Of a DNA stretch of 64,000 nucleotides, positions 13,631 through 25,691 are shown piece after piece. The translations under genes were made by a program, and so were the position numbers. This DNA comes from Lepisosteus oculatus. Its lineage: Eukaryota > Chordata > Actinopteri > Semionotiformes > Lepisosteidae. Under the pieces are notes generated by a model, which was given only the letters and a program-made list of their open reading frames with translations, was not told the origin of the DNA and searched no databases. The stretch covers positions 3,966,501 to 4,030,500 of the forward strand of contig NC_090698.1 in assembly GCF_040954835.1 (NCBI RefSeq), read 5' to 3'. Each line of letters opens with the position of its first letter. The stretch's first letter is position 1.

Positions 13631-14010
13631 AATTACTGAGAACAGGGGGCATTTCTTTACACAGATGGTTGTGTGATTATGGAACAGACTACACAACTGT
13701 GTTGTCAAAGATCACACTCTGACTTTATACCAGAAACAGCCAGGTGAGATCCTTTATGAATCAGTTAATAGCAGCCAAACAAGCTTGATGGGCTGAATGC
13801 CCTCCCATGTTTGTACCTTTTTTGTGCTCTGATGTAGCAATCCAGCCAGTCCTGATGGTGATTGCTGATCGCATGACAGGTGTTACTCACAAGTGAGAAG
13901 CAAAGTACAAGTCAAAAATCTGCCTTCGTTCAGCTTTGCCAACACGACCGCCCTATACAGTTTCAGTGCTTCTCAGAGTCAGAAATAAAACAAACATGTG
14001 AGAAAACCTG
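13631..14010 (+). mobile_element. CR1-like LINE 3' end, relic
   Basis: A frame reads GHFFTQMVV followed by a stop and LWNRL, which corresponds to the FFTQRVVxVWN block near the end of CR1-type reverse transcriptases. AAGCTTGATGGGCTGAATG at about 13786 matches the common end of such elements. The following 150 bases, including CTGATGGTGATTG and AGAAGCAAAGTACAAGT, are shared with the copy at 19765-20310. Confidence 0.72.
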
Positions 14011-17000
14011 CAGGTTCTCTTTAGGTATTTTCCTTCCATGAGAAACACCTGAGGATACCTGTAAAAAGAAAGATGAACAAATTACACAGTGCTACACTGT
14101 ACTGGAACTACACACCCACCCAAACTCATTTATAATGGAGAAAGTTTTTTCATAATTCTTTCCTGTCACTTGTATACAAATCAACGTCAGGAGCAGCAGG
14201 TTCCATAATGTGCAATGTGCACAGACAAAGACACTGCTAAGGCAGGTTTGTGCCTGCTCCATACTGTGCTGGGTGTTGTGTGGCACACATTTTGTTGTGT
14301 CAAGACTGCTCTATTTCATCTCACTGGGCTCTTGACACACAAAAAGAGGTCACTGCTCCAATGCAGTCATGGTCATAGTCTGACTTGGATAGAGCTCTCC
14401 AGAAATGAGCAAGCAGGTTAAAAACAGTTACTTGGTACAACGAAGGCAAGTTCCATCTCCATTCTTCAACCTGATAGCAGTTTCTCTTGTTAAAACAGAA
14501 TGAGAGAAGTCCACTTGGCTGATTTAGTATTAGTGGATTTTTAATAGTTAACCAATTGTAATTCCCCTCTTTATTAAGTAACTACCAGAATTATATTGGG
14601 GGGTTCATAAGCTTTCTCTGGTTCTTGGCACTGTATGACATATGCAATGAGCTTTCTGAATAGTATGGGCATCCGCAGCTCTATATACATGCCACATATT
14701 TGTCCTTGTCTTCAAAACTGCTGCACAAATGTAATTTGTTCAACTTTGCCACATTTTAAAGCAATTTAGCACCCTTGCTGCAAGGTTTTCAAGCGTTTTC
14801 AAGTCATGGGGCTGCTCTCATTAATGCCAGAGTCCAAGAGAAACATTGGCCGGGAAACTCAGCAACACTCAAACCTCAGAGGGAAAAAAGGGGGTATTTA
14901 AAGCATGCAGCTCAGAAACGGATCATTTCAATATTTGCCTTCGTGAAAGATGTTTTTTTTAATTGCGCTTACTGAAGGCTTCCTAAAATACAAGCCCTTT
15001 ACACTGAACCACATGCGATGCAGTCACACAAAGGGAGTGTTGCCCGATGGATGAGAGAATGCAGCCAGTATTGGACAGAAGCAAAAACACATTTGGTGAC
15101 GACCGAAATGGTAACAGATATTTTAGCCCTTTGATGTGATGACTTCTCCAGCGCTAGCCTCCCTTCTCCATCACGCAAATGGCTGTGGAGAAGCCATCTA
15201 CATGGAATTATTATTAAGAGACGCCATGCTATTTTCATAGCTTTCTTTATGGACTTCGATAATTGCCTTTGTCAACTTTACATGATGCAAGGCAAAATGC
15301 TGAGCTTGAGTGACACAAGGTGACGAATTCATCCTCCTACCAGTCCCTCAGACCAGGCAGAAAATCAATGAGCAGGGAGGATTTTGAGCAGAAAAGGTTT
15401 ATCATCCTACTGAACCCTATAGATTGGGCCGCAGAAGCTTGATCTCTGTTGTTAACAAAGCACCACACTTTGTCAACTATTATGCAAGTCACTTTGCAGG
15501 AAAGAAAAAACCAATCAGACTAAAGAACAGGAGATTTTAATGGATTTCCATTTATATTGCCAGGTCATCAGCTGTGCAGGTGTACTACTACGCAGAGTAA
15601 AGTGAATTAGCATCAGTTGATCCATGCATCAGAACTGATGAAGACCGCCTGATCTACACTGCCAGATCAGTAAAGGCCTTAGCAAGGTTAACCTTAGGAA
15701 TTCTGCAGACTTTTCCATTGCTTTTATCCTGCCTTTGCACCGACAAGACTTATCAGACTTATCATTTTGTGCTTTGCATTCACTATACTGTGTTCTTTAC
15801 CATGCTATCCTACAGGAAACTGAAAAAGGAAACAACGCTTTACTGTCCTCAAGTACTTTGAAAGAAGAACCAATAGGAAATTATCTGTAATGAAACTACT
15901 TCAACATTTTAACTTAAACTCCTATGTAAAAAAATCAATCCAACAGATAGCCAGAGCTTGTAAAATTATAGTAACAGGCTGGTTAGCTCTGGATTTAAAA
16001 CCAATCTTCACTCCCTAAGTTTTTTTTAGAAACAGCGACCATCAGCAACACACATCTGATGCCATATTTCTTTTTGACTTCACAGTCTATGGAGTCTGTG
16101 TTTCGCAGACCAGTACTGCTTACGGGTAAGACGCTTTTGTGCTGTGTCTGTCAATAGACAGAGGGTGGGAAATACAGTAGCTAGGTGAGATCACACTGCC
16201 AGCTGGGAACAGAACAGGCTGAGCATCGACACAAGATGTCGAATCAGAAAAACAACCCCCCCAAATAAACAGAATATCCCAAGCCCTTTTTGTCTAACGC
16301 AAAATGACTTTAAAACTGTTTCTGGTTCAAAATAGTAATTGACATTTTCAGAATGTTAGCATGAAAGCATATTCTTACAGCTGTCTCCAAATCGCACCAC
16401 GACTCCTCTCTGGGGTAACAGACCAGTAGATCTACCTACTCTAGATCAAAGTGAAGGATTAAATCAGAGGGATTTCTATAAATAAGTTAGCTACAACTGG
16501 CACTGCTGGATATGTGGATAAATAAGAGGCCATTCTCTAATATGTGGTGAAAGTCTCCAAGAATACCATTTGGGAAAGGTGAACAAAATATTTGAAATGC
16601 ATCATGTTAATCTTAAAAACTCTATGCAGACCTGAATAACACAGAGACACCAGAGATACTGTACCTGAAAGTGACTAGCCGAAGTTATGAAATTCACACA
16701 CAGCACTTGATCTTTCTGTGCCATTTACTGCAACTCATTAAAAGCAGTAATGATCAAAATCCAATTTAAAGGCTTGGGGCTTCAGAGCCAGCTGAGCACA
16801 GCTGTTTGGGACCGATTCCGGACTCTTTCCGTGCCTTCTAGTTTCACTTTTACAGCATTTTACAAACACTGCAAGCCGCCGCCTAAAAGCAGCTCTTGCT
16901 TTTCCGGTGGTTTCCCAGCTCCTGCCTGTCACTCTTGATAATTTCTCCTTTTTTGGCAGTCATGTGTTTTTCTACAGCCCCCACCGCCCCTTACATGTTT

Positions 17001-17740
17001 TGGTGAAAATACTTTTTCCTTTTGAAGGAACTTGGTGTGGCTGACGTGCTGACTCTCCCCCCTCTCTGGCCTGGCTGTGTTATCAGAAAGGACAGGGAAT
17101 GTTAAAGACCCTCACCTCTCTCCCGATAAAGCTCTGCCAAACGCTGAGCCTGCAAACCCTTCAGTGACGCACAGATGACTCACCCTGCCTTCTCTCTCTC
17201 TCTCTATGCCCCTGACCTCCATTTTTCTATCGGTTTCCTTCTTCTTCCTCTTTTTCTTGGTCGTTTTCCTCCACCGGTCCAAAAGTTTGTGTAAGATTTC
17301 CATTACTTCCAACACAATCTTTTAGGCCCCTTACAACCTCTCTTTTGGACACAAGCTTTTGATGGATATTATAAAGATTTTAAGGGAATGTTTTAGAAAA
17401 GGTTACAGAAATAATAACAGAGACCTTATAGGTTTATATGAATGTAATTCATTATTAGACCGTCTACTAAATTCCATGAAAAAAATGCAAGGACTATTAC
17501 AGTATATTTAGGAGTAATAATGTAGTAATGTAATCAAGCGGCTACGAAAGGGTTAAAAATTGAGACCTGTTACTTCTTGTAAATTAATCATGAAAACGTA
17601 ACTAAACATTATTTTGTCCATAAGATCAAAAATTGCCTTAGTGAGCGCTGTTGGCACTATGAATGCTTTTGAGCTGGAAAGTTATCAGATAAGAGAAAAA
17701 CATGCCTGGAATTCCCTTGTGTCTCCGCTGATACAGAGGC
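14010..17740. other. Noncoding stretch, nothing recognised
   Basis: There are no supported exons. The segment 17187-17280 is strongly pyrimidine-rich on the + strand (TC and TTC runs), which gives Lys/Glu/Arg-rich spurious frames on the other strand. Confidence 0.4.
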
Positions 17741-17754
17741 TTGGAGGAATGCAG

Positions 17755-17805
17755 GGTGAGCCCAGTGATTCAGGTGTTGCAGGTTCAAGCCCGGGTCATG
17801 CCACC
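17755..17805 (+). repeat. Possible tRNA-like SINE head
   Basis: GGTGAGCCCAGTGATTCAGG followed by GGTTCAAGCCC (17780-17790) resembles A- and B-box elements of a polymerase III promoter. The spacing is short and no cloverleaf is evident. It is not a tRNA gene. No second copy was found in the window. Confidence 0.25.
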
Positions 17806-17944
17806 TGCTCGCCATGACTGGGACTGTGAGCTGAGATTAGTTGGCCAGGGAGGTGGTGACCCCGGTGACAGATACCTGCGGAGCTGCGGTCCCCTATTTT
17901 AAAGGCCGCGGAGTCACATGTTAAAAGGTGAGGATCGCGAAGGT

Positions 17945-18039
17945 GGGCGGGTGGGGCCTACTTCCTCCTTCTGGCTGTGCGTGGTTGCTGTGAGCACAGA
18001 CATGTAAACACACCGCTGGCGATTCCAAACCGGGTGAGT
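17945..18039 (+). promoter_or_regulatory. Possible GC-box promoter with a first-exon splice donor
   Basis: A CpG-containing stretch carries GGGCGGG at 17945-17951 and an ETS-like ACTTCCTCC at about 17960. A consensus donor CGG|GTGAGTA lies at 18034-18040. This is the layout of a TATA-less promoter with a short noncoding first exon. No downstream exon could be identified, so it remains a candidate. Confidence 0.3.
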
Positions 18040-19760
18040 ATGTCAACAAAGAAATTCTAAATCTAAACAACTATGCCCATGTCAAAACACTCCCACAGAA
18101 ATTGTCCGACAGAATATTATTGTGGGTTTCCAATAAGTGTTCTTAGCCCCTAGTATTCCTTTCCTATGTCCCGTGAAGGGATTTCTTTGTACAGTATTCT
18201 TTTGCTTGAGTTTGAGAGTGGAGCTCTGTTGATTTCTAAAATAAAACAAAAATTAGAACTTATGGTGAGAGTAGAAACAGCCTGAGAAGGAAAGGAGATC
18301 TGTGCTCTAAACTCCCTGTATGTATTTTGTTGTTTTAAATATTATATGTTTCCAGACTAAAAAGAAATCTCTTACTAAAAGACTTCTTAAGACGTTTCAT
18401 CCTCACACCAGCAAGAAGCTATATTGAAAAAAAAAACCTTTTCTGTTGGATTTAGGGTTCCCTATTTCCATGGTATATTTTACCCCCAAGTGCTACATTC
18501 TGCATCTATCACTCCCCTACCATCCCACGTTTCGGGGAAATCAGGGACCCCCAGAGAATAGACAGAGATTTTTTGTTCCTTTGACAACTGTGTCAAAAGT
18601 TGCGAAAGCTGTAGTTGTTCCCCTTATTGCATCTTTGAGCTCAGTGTCCAGAACATCGCGTTTCACTTTCCAGTTTCAGATGTGTAGCCCCCCTCCTCCC
18701 CACTCCACCCCCCCCCAGCCTCTGCTCCCTTTCTGGTAGCTTCGTGGCCAGCCTGCAGTGACGGCGCTCCTGGCAGATCTTGTGCCTGAGGCCTGCACTT
18801 TATTAAATGACATGACTAAGAGAGGGAGTTAACAGGGAGCTAAATTTAAAGCCGTGAGTTAAAGTGAGTTGAGGCACTGGAGAATAAAAACATGCTGTGC
18901 CAAAAAAAACATTCTAACCCCAGAAATACATTTTCAAGAACTCGGAATAGGAAAAGAGAAATTTGCTTGATTTTTTTTTTCTGTGCTTTCATGACAAGGC
19001 TCCTCGGATTAACAAGGAGAGGTTGATTCTACTGAGGCCCTCGCTTGATACAGAGTAAAAATCATGTCAATGCATCCTTGTAGCGCTGTCAAATGCAGCA
19101 TCATAGCTTTAAATACAGATACCTGGGAGGGATTTAGGTGACAGCTGTTGAAGGGGTGCATAGACATTTTGGTTATGAAATTGTACTGGACTAGTGTGGG
19201 GATGCAGTCCCATATTCTCATATTCTTACAACAACAGAGCCAGCACTAAGATCTACCATAGCACTGAGAATAACAACAGGAAACTATCTCGACCAGAAAA
19301 AATAACTTTAGCATTTTTTGGAATATTGTACTAAAAATCAATTGCAGTTTAATATACAATTTCCTAATCAATGAATAAACAAATGTAACAGGTGTCTTTC
19401 GCGGATCTCAGAAAGGATAGTCTCTTAAGGATCTGATAAATGTATTTTACCCTGGGAAAGGGCTCTGCTTCTGAAATGATCCAAGGACAAGGGAAGCTGA
19501 GTTAAGACAATGCTGCTCTTGACTGGGTCATCCACCAGGTTGCTTCAAGTAATAGTTTGAGGTACGTTTGAGCCTGGCTTGTCACTAGCCCACTGTGATT
19601 TCCAATGTGCTGTGCTCAATCCGCTTGGCACTGCCATGGCAGAGCTGGGATGAGTCAGCCAATGCTTTCCTGCTTCCCAGTGACTTCCTGGGTGCCTGCA
19701 GGCTTGTGGTGACATCTCTAACACACCGATGTGTTCTCACACACACACACATCTGAAGCT
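18040..19760. other. Noncoding stretch, nothing recognised
   Basis: No exon was recognised. A C-rich tract lies at about 18688-18720 and a short CA run at about 19739. Confidence 0.4.
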
Positions 19761-19764
19761 GAAC

Positions 19765-20310
19765 CTCCTTTAGCTAATGAGGGGACCTAATTCAAGTGTT
19801 CAAAATCCTCAAGGGCACTAGCGAAATCAGCCCAATGGACTTCAACATTGAAGCATGGAGCAAAACTGTAGAGACAAAAATGAAATGTATTTATTGCTGG
19901 AGAGGCACTTCCTTACACAAGGTGTGTGGGAGTGTGAAACTGGCTACAGAGCCATGTGGTCAAAGCTCACTCCCTGACCCTCTGCAAGAGAAGACACACC
20001 CTAAAACTGGATGAGATCCTAGGATCCAGTAGCAAGAAAACAGGCTTGATGGGCCCATCAGACTCCCCTTGCTTGCATCAATTTTGTGCACGGATGAAGC
20101 AAGCCAGCCACTCCTGATGGTGATTGTCAATAGTGCGACAGGTGCTAATCACAAGTAAGAAGCAAAGTACAAGTAAAATCTCTGCCTGAGTTCAGCGTTG
20201 CCAACAAGACTGCCCTATTGTATCACATCTTTAGTGTTTCTCAAGAGCCAGTCCTCTCATTTTCTTCAACGTACCTAACAGCAATCCCACAAGAGAAACA
20301 AAGCACACAC
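19765..20310 (+). mobile_element. CR1-like LINE 3' end, second copy
   Basis: The reading VFKILKGTSEISPMDFNIE matches the block 'xVFKIxxGxxxxxxxxFF' before the FFTQRVV motif in CR1-type LINEs. Downstream, GGCTTGATGGGC and CTGATGGTGATTGTCAATAG with AGAAGCAAAGTACAAGT repeat the tail of the copy at 13631-14010. Frameshifts separate the conserved blocks. It is a truncated, inactive copy. Confidence 0.72.
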
Positions 20311-20324
20311 GAATATAAATTATT

Positions 20325-20430
20325 CAAGTAGGTAGCTGCGTTAGCATGTGTAGGCTGCAAAGGAACACAACGTTTCAAGAAAAGAAAAGAAAGGAAACAC
20401 AACGTTTCGGCTGTGGAGCCTTCTTCAGGT
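20325..20430 (+). repeat. Fragment of the 'gctccacagccgaaa' repeat family, rearranged
   Basis: TAGCTGCGTTAGCATGTGTA and TGCAAAGGAACA match the family start. After them AACACAACGTTTC appears twice (about 20365 and 20397) around a GAAAAGAAAAGAAA stretch. The GGCTGTGGAGCCTTCTTC core follows. Relative to the copy at 34293 the GGTTTATTCCATGCTG part is missing. Confidence 0.65.
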
Positions 20431-23420
20431 GTATTTTATACAAATACAAACGGTGTATTTGAAAAAACTGGGAAAATAATAATAGAGAATATAAAATCCT
20501 GTTTGAAAGCTTTCAAAATCCTATAGGGAAACAGTTACTGCAGTTCCCAAATGCAATGCACAGATTTAATAGGACCAGCTGTTCATTGTTGTAAATCTGG
20601 TTCATGTCATCTGCAGCTGCAGATATGCTATTGTTTTATCAGGGCATCTGATGCACTGGCTGGGATGCAAGGAAGATGGTAACAATGGTTTAAGCGAAAT
20701 ACGCCTCAGTCGTGGCCCTGAGGCAGACTAAATCCCTTGTCCACAATGTTTTAATAAATCCCGCTGGGTGACTGAAATAACCCAAAATTCTAATTTGAGC
20801 TTCACCGGGCGTTGCCAATTGGCACACATCTGGAATGAAGTGGAAAGCTGAACTTAATGCCAGTCTTTTTTCACTCTCTCACCCGGCCCCACCAGGGGCC
20901 AGCGGGGTTCATATGTCACCCTTAATTTATCCGATTCTAACCACTTTTTAGATCAATTTTGGTTTGCCCACTTAAGCAGGTCATTTGTTCATTCAAGTAG
21001 AAATAATCTGATATGAGATTGCAGTAAATGTAGTTCTCCTGATGACTACAGCTGTCCATTCCTAACATAATTGAATCAATTAATTTACTAAATTGATCAC
21101 TTGATCCAAGTCATGACAAACTGATAATTGCCTTTAAGACTTTCTGACTCTCCTGGGCCTGGGTGGGCCACCCCTGACTTAGAAGGATTAAGATGCCTTT
21201 GTAAAAGAGGATTATTTCTACACCCAACAACTGTTTTGTTTTTCTCCTCTTTACCACCTGTGCTAAAGATAGCACACTTATTCTGGACTCCACCCGTTTC
21301 TTCCCATACAATCTCCAGCCCATTGTCTGTTTCGATTTTCGGAATAACAAAGTTGCATTGCGACTTCTTTCTGCCCAACTAACAATACAAACCAAATACT
21401 GCGCTGTTTGTCTTGGTTGCCAGGCAACCACTGGTGTTTGAGGCCAGTCAGTATCCTGCGTCTGCACTTCCCTGACACAGGCAAGTCTGGGGGGGGGTAG
21501 GGGTGCAAACGCAGCTGCAGAGCGCATTTTTATCCACCGTGCAGACATTCTGTGTTTGCATTTTGAGGTTTCATTTTTCGAAGCATCTTTCACACCGATG
21601 CAAAAAAAAACAAACTGTAAAGTAGTGTGTCAATGGAAGAGGACATAATGACCCAAAATAAGAAGTAAAAGTAGCTCATTTCGCAGAGGAAATGCCTCAT
21701 TGCTGCAAAAGAGCAAAAGCAAGCTGTGTTGGTGGCGCCAGTGGCACGGGTGGCCATTTCCCAAAGCAGGGGCGCACAGCTGGGTACGTGGTCTGGGGGC
21801 GCTGGCTGCAATTGGAGCAGGCCGGAAAAGCCATGGCTTATTGAAGGACGACAGCCCCATGGCTTTCTGAGTGAGGACCTCGTTACTCCTCCAAACGAGG
21901 CAGAGTCTCCCAGGGTGAAAAGGCTAAAGCACGGCTAATCCATGATTGAAAATGGCTCGATTCCAAATAAAAAAATAATAAAACACAGCATCAGCACAAG
22001 AGGGCAGTACCATTTGAGGATTTAGTATGTGAAACTTGCATAATATGGCCCAGGACATGAATTTATGCTTCTATAACTCTTGTCATTGAAATAAAAACAA
22101 ACAACCTGTTTTTCTCTCTCGCTATTCAAAAAGATTCTCACTGCCTGGGAGCTGCTTTGAAATCAAGAGTTTTTTTACGCACTGATCTCAAAGGTTGAAG
22201 CCTTTTAACAGCAGGAAAGGAATCAAGCCAGATTGAATCACAAAAGAATTCCTTCTGTAACCAAAATATTAAAAATGAAAAACCATCTCTCCCTCATCTG
22301 GAAATACTGACTAATTCTCAATCTATGTGGCATCTGTGATAGATCCGGGGGTCTAAAAGTGCTGGAAAAGCTGTTGTGAAATAAATCCACAGGATTGTCC
22401 AAAATCCAAAGGAGCAAAGGATTGTCTGAATTTCTTATTCTAAAAGACAGGTTGCATCTGTTATCGATACAGAACAGTTCTGTTGTATTTAGTTTTGTTC
22501 AACGCTGATATGCTGTGTAGAATAAAGATTCGGGCACCCCGCATTTTAAAAGCACAGCACAGCACAGGTTGGGTGTCGCTGTGTTTTATATGGGAAGCTT
22601 TGGTCATGAAACCAGAGGTCAGCAAAAGTATGCTATACAAATAAGGGAAATAAGGAACGGCATTCAGAGCATAAGGAGATGTTTGTTCCCTGGGAATATT
22701 TCACACTCCAAAAGCGTGTTTCAGAAAGAGGTGTGAAATCCACATATATGTAGCAAAAAGGGTAAGAGACGCTCCCCAAAATATACCTATTCACTTCTAG
22801 CATTTTTTTACTTTTTCGCTAAAACACGTAATTAAAAGTCACACGAGAAGTTCTGTAGGTATACAAACGTATGTTTAATATATGTAAAGGGGAATTTCAC
22901 ATGATCATGGGACTTGGCTATCTAGAAGAGTATTTATTCTGAACAGAGGATGAAGAAAGTTCACTGAAGAAGCAGCTTTTACAAAAACAGTTTGAGATGC
23001 ACTTCCTCCCCATGCCCTTTTAACCACAAAGAATTCCAAACAAAAGTATTCAGACACGATTTTGTTGCCAGAACACTAGTATGTGTGTGTTTTCAGAATT
23101 CAAGCACTTGACATTTACCTTCTGGAAGGCCACGGCTTCATTCGCACGTGCAGGACGATTCAGATTCGGGTGAAGGTATTGTCCCTTGCTGGAAAATACA
23201 GGAGGCTACACGTAGGGGGCCAAAAAGTACAGAGGAGGTAAAATATTATGGGGGTCGACCACCAGGAAACACCCAAATATAAAATACAGATGCGGAAGGG
23301 GAGAGGGTGCCAAAGTATGGTCAACACAGAAGAAGGGGGAGGGCGGTCTTTCAAAAGGTGAACATTTCTTTTTGAACAAATCAAAGGTTGCAGCTGCAAG
23401 GTATTTTCCTCAAGTGGAAA
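20430..23420. other. Noncoding stretch with one regulatory candidate
   Basis: No exon could be supported. The 160-codon open frame at 21111-21593 has no domain and overlaps two other frames of similar length. Apart from the X-box-like site at 21415 and a G-rich run at about 21489, nothing was recognised. Confidence 0.4.
21415..21429. promoter_or_regulatory. Palindromic X-box-like (RFX) site
   Basis: GGTTGCCAGGCAACC is a perfect odd-centre palindrome. It fits the RFX consensus RYYNCC-N(1-3)-RGNAAC with a 1-base spacer. RFX factors drive ciliary and MHC class II genes; no such gene was recognised nearby. Confidence 0.45.
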
Positions 23421-23424
23421 TATG

Positions 23425-23690
23425 TGATGAAGAATCCCCGATCTGCGCGAGTGAGCGTGTGCCCTCGCATGTTAGCGCTTTGCTGGCCTCTCCTTCGACC
23501 GGGCTCGGCAGTGCGGTTTCCTGGCCAGGAGCGTCAGCTGACCCCCCACGCCCCTGCGGCCCACCTCCTGCAGTGCCCGTGACGAGTGGAGAGACGAGGG
23601 CCCGGGCGCGGAGCTGTAGGGCCTCACACCACAACCTAGAACTAGACTTCCGATCTCGCCAGACGTCTCGTGTTGCTTCCTGCAGGGTGT
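23425..23690. promoter_or_regulatory. CpG-rich block, possible orphan CpG island
   Basis: CpG and G+C content rise sharply for about 260 bp (for example CGGGCGCGGAGC near 23600) inside AT-rich DNA. Open frames on both strands exist only because stop codons are rare in this composition. No exon or splice site was identified. It may be a promoter of an unrecognised transcript, an enhancer or a GC-rich relic. Confidence 0.4.
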
Positions 23691-23699
23691 CTTTGAAGC

Positions 23700-25690
23700 C
23701 ACTTGATTATTTCACCCCCTTCGCAGCTCCTATCTCTAATGGTCTGCAAGAAAGCAAACCGATAAAGGACGGAACTGCACGTCGCAGTAATAAAAGGATT
23801 TTATTACCCTTATTATTTTATCCAATTTCCCTTTAGTGTTTTGTTGTTGTTGGTGGTGGCAGTAAATCAGGCTGCTCTCTTTTTAGAGCCCCGTTCTGAA
23901 GTAAAATCAGACACTTTCTACATATCCAGGTTTTAGCGGGTTAGGGATTGTTGAAAACAGTATGATTTTGAACCCTTCACCAGATTTTCACAAGAACAAT
24001 GCTGTCTTTTGTTAGGTTAGAACAAGAGGTTGAATATGCTGCAAAAATATTAATCTGACGATATTTAAAAAAATAGCTGCCTGTGGTTATGGAAAAAAAG
24101 ATTAAGATAATGCAATCTGAACAACAGCAAGCCTTCACTAATTACTAGTTTAATTATTGAGGTTATTTGTCTAATAGGGTATAAATGAGTATAAATAACA
24201 TATAAATGAGTTTCATGCAATCATGTTTCAAAGCCAAGTGACAGATACACAATCACCATATTTCCTTCATCGCTGCGGCCATTTTCCTCTACCATTTAGT
24301 TTAACTTTGAGTATTCAAATCTCAATTTAAGTTGAAAAACGTGCAACCTTTCCAGAGATTCAAAATGATTCTTCCTTTTGGGTTTGAAGTAACACATTGT
24401 AATTTCAAGTGTCTTTATGTTATAAAAGGAAAAAGACTCTTTAAGACTCTTTCTTAAGAGTCTATAGAAATATGCGATATTAAACTATTTTCTTACAAGT
24501 ACTGGTGTAACTAGACTCTGTTCATCTGCAAAACTGACATTGTACAGAAGGAACAGTTTTTCCAAGACACATACTACAAAATGTGCTGACTAGAAAAAAA
24601 CAACCCTAAGAAACCAGTCTCAGCCAGGTTATACTAATACCAAAAGGTTGTAATCCTTAAAGAGCTTTTTTTCTTTTCAAAGACAAAGAGGTAAGATATG
24701 AGTGTCATGCTTGAAATAAATGATGACCTAATGTTAGTAAGACTGTAGAAAGAACACATTGGTGAGATTATATCAATCATGATTCACACATATACAGTAG
24801 TGAGTACATTTAGAAGCAGAAAGGTAGGTACTTTCCCTCATGATTTAACTGCTGAAAATATAACCTTGTGATCAGCTCCTACGCATTCTCAAACTGACTA
24901 TTTTATTTCATTCTCGAAGTCATTTTAAGTACTGGGAGGAAATGCTTAATGAAAAGGTAGCCGATCATAAAAGTGCAAATCTATAGTATGATAAAAAAAA
25001 CAAATATATATACAAGAAATAACAAAACAGATGGAAGTATTAGCAAACAGTTCCTTAACAGCTTCCTAAACCTGAATTTAACTATGAAGGACATCCAAAC
25101 TAAATGAAGCAGAATTAAACAAGCTTGTCAGTGAGGCTGTGAATCAGCCACTTTTCCTTCTGAACTGAACTACTGTCCATGGTCACTTATTAAGTAATCA
25201 ATTATGTGAAAGTGGTACAAAGAATATACTGTACTCATGCCCTAACTTGCCACTTGCCTGACACACAGAGGAAATCCCCACATGCAGAAGAGCAGTACGA
25301 TCCCAGAGCAAGCACCTGCCTAGGAGATCTGATAGCTCTGACCCCACCCTTTCCTACAAGAAATTCTGTTTCCAGCTCTGGCACAATCTTTATCCCAGAG
25401 CACCCCACACTGCGGATGCAGTTCGGAAATGAAACTGGAAGAGCGTTTTCCTTTTGCACTCCATATCTCAAGAGCATGGTTATGGAACAATTTTTATTTT
25501 CTTGAGGGATGATCACATCCATTTCAGGAAATACCAAGTACCACCGAATAAAGCATGTAATATTCTTTAACAGAATTATAGAAAGGTAGACACGGGGTTT
25601 CAGACATTAGCCATACACTTTTTACCAATGCCAAAAGCACAAGTAATTTAGGGTTCTAAGAATACAACAGGGAGAGATGCTAATAATGAT
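23700..25690. other. Noncoding stretch, nothing recognised
   Basis: The region is AT-rich. An inverted AAGACTCTTT/CTTAAGAGTCT motif lies at about 24435-24462. No exon was recognised. Confidence 0.4.
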
Positions 25691-25691
25691 A

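Noticed and set aside
17755..17805. A tRNA gene
   Set aside because: B-box-like word present but no cloverleaf arms or acceptor stem pairing; kept only as a weak SINE-head candidate.
21111..21593. 160-codon minus-strand frame
   Set aside because: No domain, two overlapping frames of similar quality, and no splice or promoter context.
23372..23836. 154-codon + strand frame in the CpG-rich block
   Set aside because: Open frames occur on both strands there because GC-rich DNA has few stops; no homology recognised.
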